A stretch of DNA of 18,663 nt from Lachnospiraceae bacterium UBA7027 (GTDB taxonomy: Bacteria > Bacillota > Clostridia > Lachnospirales > Lachnospiraceae): positions 1 through 18,663 of the forward strand of contig DLBG01000056.1 in NCBI GenBank assembly GCA_002494135.1, written 5' to 3'. The position numbers and the translations under genes were made by a program. Positions 14,938 through 18,663 of this stretch are shown here, in pieces; position 1 is the first letter of the stretch, and each line of letters begins with the position of its first letter. A model generated the notes under the pieces. That model was given only the letters and a program-made list of their open reading frames with translations, made no database searches and was not told the origin of the DNA.

Positions 14938-15963
14938 ATGCCGAAACTGAAAGCCCACATCCTGACAATCGTACTTTATGTGGTGGGGCTTCTTGCAGCC
15001 CTTGCGCTGTTCCTTTTACTGGAACAGCCGTTTTTGCTTGCGTTTCTGGCTGTTTTCTTCGTTCTGCCTGCAGTTCTTCTGCCCCTCTTCTTTGCATCCT
15101 TCCGCAAAGTTTCGATGCGCAGCTACTGCCCCGCGGCTTACGTGGAAAAAGGCAACCGGATTCCTCTGTTCGTCGAGGTCATTAATCCGACCCTCTGCCC
15201 GTTCTTTTTAACGGACCTTTCTTTCACCGTAAACAATCTTTATCACCCCAACGAATTCGAGCATATGGTTTCCCTGCACGTGCTTCCGAGGAAAAATGAA
15301 AAAGTCCAGATTCCTCTGGAGACTTCTTTCATCGGCATGGTGCAGGTGAACTTCACGGAGATTGCTTTTACCGATCCTTTACACTTTTTCCGCTACATTG
15401 TCCCACTCGGTCAAAAAACAGAAGTGCCCGTATTTCCGCCCGAAACGATTAAGGAAGACCTGCCGGCGACACCTGCTGCCGACGGCATTGATGAGTATAC
15501 CGAATCCGATGCCAAAGGAAACATTTCATCGGATATTAAAGAGATTCGTCTCTACCAGCCGGGCGACCGTCTGCAGAGAATCCACTGGAAATTAAGTGCC
15601 AAGCTCGATGATTTATTTGTAAAGGAAATGGCACACACTTCCATCCTCTCGCTTGTGCTTCTGCCCGAGCTTACCGACGAAAATATCGAAGAAACAGTAT
15701 CCACGCTGCGCGGCTGCATCAAAGTACTTTTGCAGCGCGAGGAACGTTTTGAGGTTTGCTTATACCACCACGGGATTGTGGATTTTAACTTCATGCCGGT
15801 TACGGATGACGCAAGTACGATGGAGGCATTAATCCGCCTCTACTACCTGCCACTGTACAAAGAAAAAAGCGCCGCAAAGCGCGCGTACTTTAACTCCGGT
15901 GTGAAGCAGGCCACGGTAATTTCCATCCGCGGGGAAGAGGTTGAGATTATCTCTGAATATTGA
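14938..15963 (+). CDS. DUF58-domain membrane protein
   Basis: A 341-residue protein with two close membrane segments (about 10-28 and 31-53), then a soluble part. The DUF58 signature is at 202-230: EIRLYQPGDRLQRIHWKLSA followed by KLDDLFVKEM, including the conserved R-x-Y-x-x-GD-x-x-R-x-IHWK pattern. DUF58 proteins resemble von Willebrand A domains and are regular partners of MoxR ATPases; the molecular role is not established. Both segments run outward and back, so N-terminus and DUF58 domain should be on the same side, probably cytoplasmic. The start follows the MoxR stop by 3 bases, with AGGA about ten bases upstream. A 100-bp gap follows before the transglutaminase gene. Confidence 0.9.
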   Translation: MPKLKAHILTIVLYVVGLLAALALFLLLEQPFLLAFLAVFFVLPAVLLPLFFASFRKVSMRSYCPAAYVEKGNRIPLFVEVINPTLCPFFLTDLSFTVNNLYHPNEFEHMVSLHVLPRKNEKVQIPLETSFIGMVQVNFTEIAFTDPLHFFRYIVPLGQKTEVPVFPPETIKEDLPATPAADGIDEYTESDAKGNISSDIKEIRLYQPGDRLQRIHWKLSAKLDDLFVKEMAHTSILSLVLLPELTDENIEETVSTLRGCIKVLLQREERFEVCLYHHGIVDFNFMPVTDDASTMEALIRLYYLPLYKEKSAAKRAYFNSGVKQATVISIRGEEVEIISEY

Positions 15964-15980
15964 TTCATCTCGCCCAAATT

Positions 15981-16011
15981 AGTTTACATAAAAAATTCTT
16001 AGTTAACATAA
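15981..16011 (+). repeat. Direct repeat upstream of the transglutaminase gene
   Basis: AGTTTACATAA (15981-15991) and AGTTAACATAA (16001-16011) differ at one base and are spaced exactly 20 bases start to start, about two helical turns. The spacing is what a dimeric or tandem DNA-binding regulator would use. The 10-base core GTTTACATAA also occurs at 13789-13798, in the other non-coding region of the cluster. Confidence 0.45.
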
Positions 16012-16027
16012 CATTCATTTGAATATA

Positions 16028-16051
16028 CCTCCTTCAGGGAGGCAGGGAAGG
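16028..16051 (+). promoter_or_regulatory. Leader of the transglutaminase gene with SD:anti-SD hairpin
   Basis: ACCTCCTT (16027-16034), identical to the usual anti-Shine-Dalgarno end of 16S rRNA, is followed by GGGAGG (16037-16042) and GGGAAGG (16045-16051). CCTCC (16028-16032) pairs perfectly with GGAGG (16038-16042) over a 5-base loop; CCTTC (16031-16035) can instead pair with GAAGG (16047-16051). The two folds are mutually exclusive and each masks one purine-rich stretch. The nearest start is ATG 16064, 12 bases after GGGAAGG. Confidence 0.5.
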
Positions 16052-16063
16052 TCAACGCATCAT

Positions 16064-18616
16064 ATGTTGCACAGACTCGAGCTCATGCTCAGGAAAAAAG
16101 AAATGGCGAAAACCGGTATCTATACCGGTGAAATCACCGACGGTGTGAATCATCACCGTGGGCTTATTTGCCTGCTGCGCGGCTTTATGATTTTCCTCGG
16201 AACGTACGGAACCTTAATCGGACTTCTGACGGCATTTAAACTGCCCTACAATCCGGTTCTGGTCATCCCTTCGTTTTTCCTGGCCTCCATGTTTGTGGCT
16301 TTCCTTTACTACAACAAGATCATTTTCTATCTCGGATATTTCTTCCTGCTCGGAGGTTTCACGTACGGTCTGGTCTATCTGTACATGTACGCGAACTCCG
16401 GTTATCAGGCGATTATCAACGAAATCTACGCGGCGTATTCCGATTACTTCAAACTTCTCTCCGTCCGTGAAGGTCAGGAGTTCATCGAGTCCCGTGAAAT
16501 CACGGTTTCCGTCGCAATCATCTTCATGGGCATCTTCCTTGCGATGATGTTAAACGTGACCATTTCGGGTTATATGAACGTACTCGAAACGATGTTAATC
16601 ACGTTCCCGATTTTCGAAGTTGCATTCTTTATCAACCGCAAGCCGCCTCTTTACTGCATCTGCATGGTTCTTGCCATGTATGTGTTCGTCGGAATCCTGC
16701 AGGCAAGCAGGCACCAGCGAATGCAGGTGAAAGGCAAACACACGCATGAATATCTGCGGTTTGCGAGAAAAAACAAAAAATACTACTTCTATCAGGGCAA
16801 TTTAAAGGGAAATGTCATTACGGCGATTTTTGCCGTTGCGGTAGCAATTTTAGTCGGAATCCTTGCCGCTTTGTCCTACAACAGTAATACGGAATATTTA
16901 AAACACAACATCGTCCGCGAGCGTGTGGAAGAATACGTAAAAATCTATGTACAGACCGGTTGGACCGGCTGGATGAACCGTTACGAAAATACCGGCGGTA
17001 TGGCTTCAGGACGTCTCGGCGGTGTCGGTGAAGTACGTCCCGACTTCGAAACAGACCTTTCTGTCACCTATGCTCCCTATAGTTTCTCCACGGTTTATTT
17101 AAAAGGTTTTACCGGAACCATGTACGGGCAGAACCAGTTCTATACCATAGCCAGAAAAATTCACAGAGAAGAGGAAGATTCCGATAATTCGCTTTCGCCT
17201 TACGATTCCCCTTATACGGTTCAGATGTACCATGAGGACGACATCAGGCGGTTTGACAGTGACTACCTGGTAAATACCGGAGCCAAAGCTCGCATGAATA
17301 TCGTAAATCTCGATGCGGATCCGGCCTTCTCCTATCTTCCCTATTTTACGGATCCGACAGACTATGAAGATTTTGCAAAGAATCCCGAAAAATCCAGAGA
17401 CATCAAATATGGAGTTGACATAACTTATTATCCAAACGTTGAATTGTTCTATGATGTGCCGGAAAACTACGAAAAACCGGACGATCCGGAATTGTTGGAT
17501 TATGTAAACTTCTCCTGTACCTCGGTACCGCCGGAACTCGAAGACTTTCTGAATGATTACATTCAGGAAAACAACTATTTCGATACCGGTTTTACCTCCC
17601 TGGATTTCGAAAAGAATCAAAGCAAATACAAGGATGTCAACGAATACCGCATTGCGGTTGCGAGAAAAATCTACGCTCACTACGTCAATAATTTTAAATA
17701 CACAATGGCCCCCGGTGCCACTCCCTACAACCAGGATGCCATTCAATACTTTTTGGATAAGCAGAAACGAGGTTACTGTGCACACTTCGCTTCTGCCGGT
17801 GTTATGCTTCTTCGTGAATTCGGTGTTCCCGCAAGATACTGCGAAGGTTATATCATCACGCCTTCGAACCTGGCAGAGAACGCCATTGCGGTAAATGAAA
17901 AATATGAAGACTGGTATGAAGGCAAGAATCTTCTTGATGAAGAAGGTGTGGTAAACATTGAAATCAACGATTCCTTTGCCCATGCCTGGGTGGAAATCTA
18001 TCTGGACGGTTACGGTTTCGTTCCCTTTGAAATGACGCCTCCTTCGGACGATGAGGAACAGCTCGATACCAGCGCATTCAGCGGTCTGTTTGCAGGTCTG
18101 TTTAACTTCCGTATGGACATCGCGGATTTGCCGGATCCGAACTCCACACCGACCGAAAGCAACCTTACCAAGGGTGTGAAGAGCCTGATGAATCTGCAGT
18201 TCGATTTTAAGCGTTTCGCACTGCCCCTTGTCATCGTAGTCAGTGTTCTGGCGCTTGGATTAACCTGCTTCTACACCATTCGCGCCATCCTTCGAAAGAA
18301 GAAATTAAAGGTGTTATACGAAAACGGACAGTTCCGCGATTTGGTTTACATAAATTATGAGAAATTCACTTCGTTCATCATGTCGCATCCTGCGATGCGC
18401 ACCAAGGAAGACCATCCGCTTCCGAAGGATGTATGCACGCAGCTGACGAGACTTTTGCAGAATCGTACGCCGGACATTACGGAGAAGTCACTAAAAGACC
18501 TGTTTACTTACATCGAGCGAACCCTCTACTCCGATAACCAGGGCACACGTGAGGAGTACGATAACTTCCTCGTCACACTGGAGTTACTTAGAAAAACATT
18601 GAAGAGCCTTAAGTGA
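16064..18616 (+). CDS. Transmembrane transglutaminase-like protein (TgpA type)
   Basis: An 850-residue membrane protein. Six or seven membrane segments lie in the first 275 residues, a large extracellular part spans about 275-715, one further segment is at about 718-742, and a cytoplasmic C-terminal region ends the protein. The transglutaminase-like fold has the Cys-His-Asp triad: Cys572 in GYCAHFASA, His640 in HAWVEIYL and Asp648 in DGYGFVPFE. Such proteins, as in Pseudomonas TgpA, pair with MoxR and DUF58 and are thought to act on the cell surface as protease or crosslinker; the substrate is unknown. I prefer ATG 16064, which has purine-rich GGGAAGG upstream. A TTG at 16019 would add 15 residues but has no ribosome-binding site. 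The cytoplasmic tail (745-850) resembles the DUF4129-like end of this family. Confidence 0.92.
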   Translation: MLHRLELMLRKKEMAKTGIYTGEITDGVNHHRGLICLLRGFMIFLGTYGTLIGLLTAFKLPYNPVLVIPSFFLASMFVAFLYYNKIIFYLGYFFLLGGFTYGLVYLYMYANSGYQAIINEIYAAYSDYFKLLSVREGQEFIESREITVSVAIIFMGIFLAMMLNVTISGYMNVLETMLITFPIFEVAFFINRKPPLYCICMVLAMYVFVGILQASRHQRMQVKGKHTHEYLRFARKNKKYYFYQGNLKGNVITAIFAVAVAILVGILAALSYNSNTEYLKHNIVRERVEEYVKIYVQTGWTGWMNRYENTGGMASGRLGGVGEVRPDFETDLSVTYAPYSFSTVYLKGFTGTMYGQNQFYTIARKIHREEEDSDNSLSPYDSPYTVQMYHEDDIRRFDSDYLVNTGAKARMNIVNLDADPAFSYLPYFTDPTDYEDFAKNPEKSRDIKYGVDITYYPNVELFYDVPENYEKPDDPELLDYVNFSCTSVPPELEDFLNDYIQENNYFDTGFTSLDFEKNQSKYKDVNEYRIAVARKIYAHYVNNFKYTMAPGATPYNQDAIQYFLDKQKRGYCAHFASAGVMLLREFGVPARYCEGYIITPSNLAENAIAVNEKYEDWYEGKNLLDEEGVVNIEINDSFAHAWVEIYLDGYGFVPFEMTPPSDDEEQLDTSAFSGLFAGLFNFRMDIADLPDPNSTPTESNLTKGVKSLMNLQFDFKRFALPLVIVVSVLALGLTCFYTIRAILRKKKLKVLYENGQFRDLVYINYEKFTSFIMSHPAMRTKEDHPLPKDVCTQLTRLLQNRTPDITEKSLKDLFTYIERTLYSDNQGTREEYDNFLVTLELLRKTLKSLK

Positions 18617-18650
18617 TCCCCGACAGGAAACCGAAAAAAGCAATCGAGTA

Positions 18651-18656
18651 GGGGAG
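18651..18656 (+). promoter_or_regulatory. Ribosome-binding site of the next + strand gene
   Basis: GGGGAG at 18651-18656, 34 bases after the transglutaminase stop, is followed by ATTTTCT to the window end. No terminator is seen between 18617 and 18650, so the + strand cluster probably continues with a fourth gene starting just outside. TCCCC at 18617-18621 could pair with GGGGA and partly mask the site. Confidence 0.5.
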
Positions 18657-18663
18657 ATTTTCT

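Noticed and set aside
16019..16063. TTG start for the transglutaminase protein, adding 15 residues
   Set aside because: No ribosome-binding site precedes it, and the stretch it would translate is the purine-rich leader of ATG 16064.
17099..17983. Long antisense open frame (294 codons, minus strand) inside the transglutaminase gene
   Set aside because: It lies wholly opposite a well-supported gene, has no recognisable domain and no ribosome-binding site. The Ile/Phe/Val-rich composition is what the complement of Asn/Asp/Tyr-rich coding gives.
18344..18353. Third copy of GTTTACATAA as a regulatory site
   Set aside because: It lies inside the transglutaminase reading frame (Val-Tyr-Ile) far from a start, so chance is the simpler explanation.

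Overview
The window looks like chromosomal DNA of a Gram-positive anaerobe of the Clostridia, most likely Lachnospiraceae-like. The evidence is an EFR1-type flavodoxin/ferredoxin protein, a clostripain-family (C11) protease, an LtaS-family polyglycerolphosphate synthase, QueH in place of QueG, and a tRNA gene with no encoded CCA. The family-level placement is an inference from gene content. Coding density is high and no gene-free stretch exceeds 300 bases; the largest is the 249-bp divergent region at 13732-13980. I see no insertion sequence, phage gene, CRISPR array or toxin-antitoxin pair.

Left edge (1-60): the last 21 bases of a tRNA on the + strand, then a hairpin with a T-run on one side and an A-run on the other. 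It can terminate both the tRNA transcript and the long minus-strand operon that converges on it.

Minus-strand operon (10851 down to 62), nine genes in transcription order: a membrane sensor with a degenerate GGDEF and an intact EAL domain, queH, argS, a Nudix hydrolase, ybaK, a TrmH-family RNA methyltransferase, a small membrane protein, a membrane-anchored clostripain-like protease, and an EFR1 ferredoxin. Two junctions are 4-base ATGA overlaps and most others are gaps of 1-60 bases. Four of the nine act on tRNA or RNA: queuosine synthesis, arginine charging, Cys-tRNA(Pro) editing and 2'-O-methylation. A consensus-like promoter before the EAL gene is partly embedded in the terminator of the upstream ltaS-family gene.

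Envelope genes (10969-18616): an LtaS-family synthase on the minus strand, apparently its own transcription unit, is divergent from a + strand MoxR ATPase - DUF58 - transglutaminase (TgpA-like) cluster. A GGGGAG ribosome-binding site at the right edge shows that another + strand gene starts just outside.

The genes are familiar families. The less usual signals are at small scale: a hairpin between a strong Shine-Dalgarno and the Nudix start codon; two in-frame minisatellites (21 bp in queH, 24 bp in the ltaS-family gene); an in-frame basic upstream ORF abutting the ltaS-family gene; a 10-bp motif shared by the two non-coding regions of the envelope cluster; an anti-Shine-Dalgarno sequence in the transglutaminase leader; and similar Lys-rich cytoplasmic tails on two otherwise unrelated membrane proteins.
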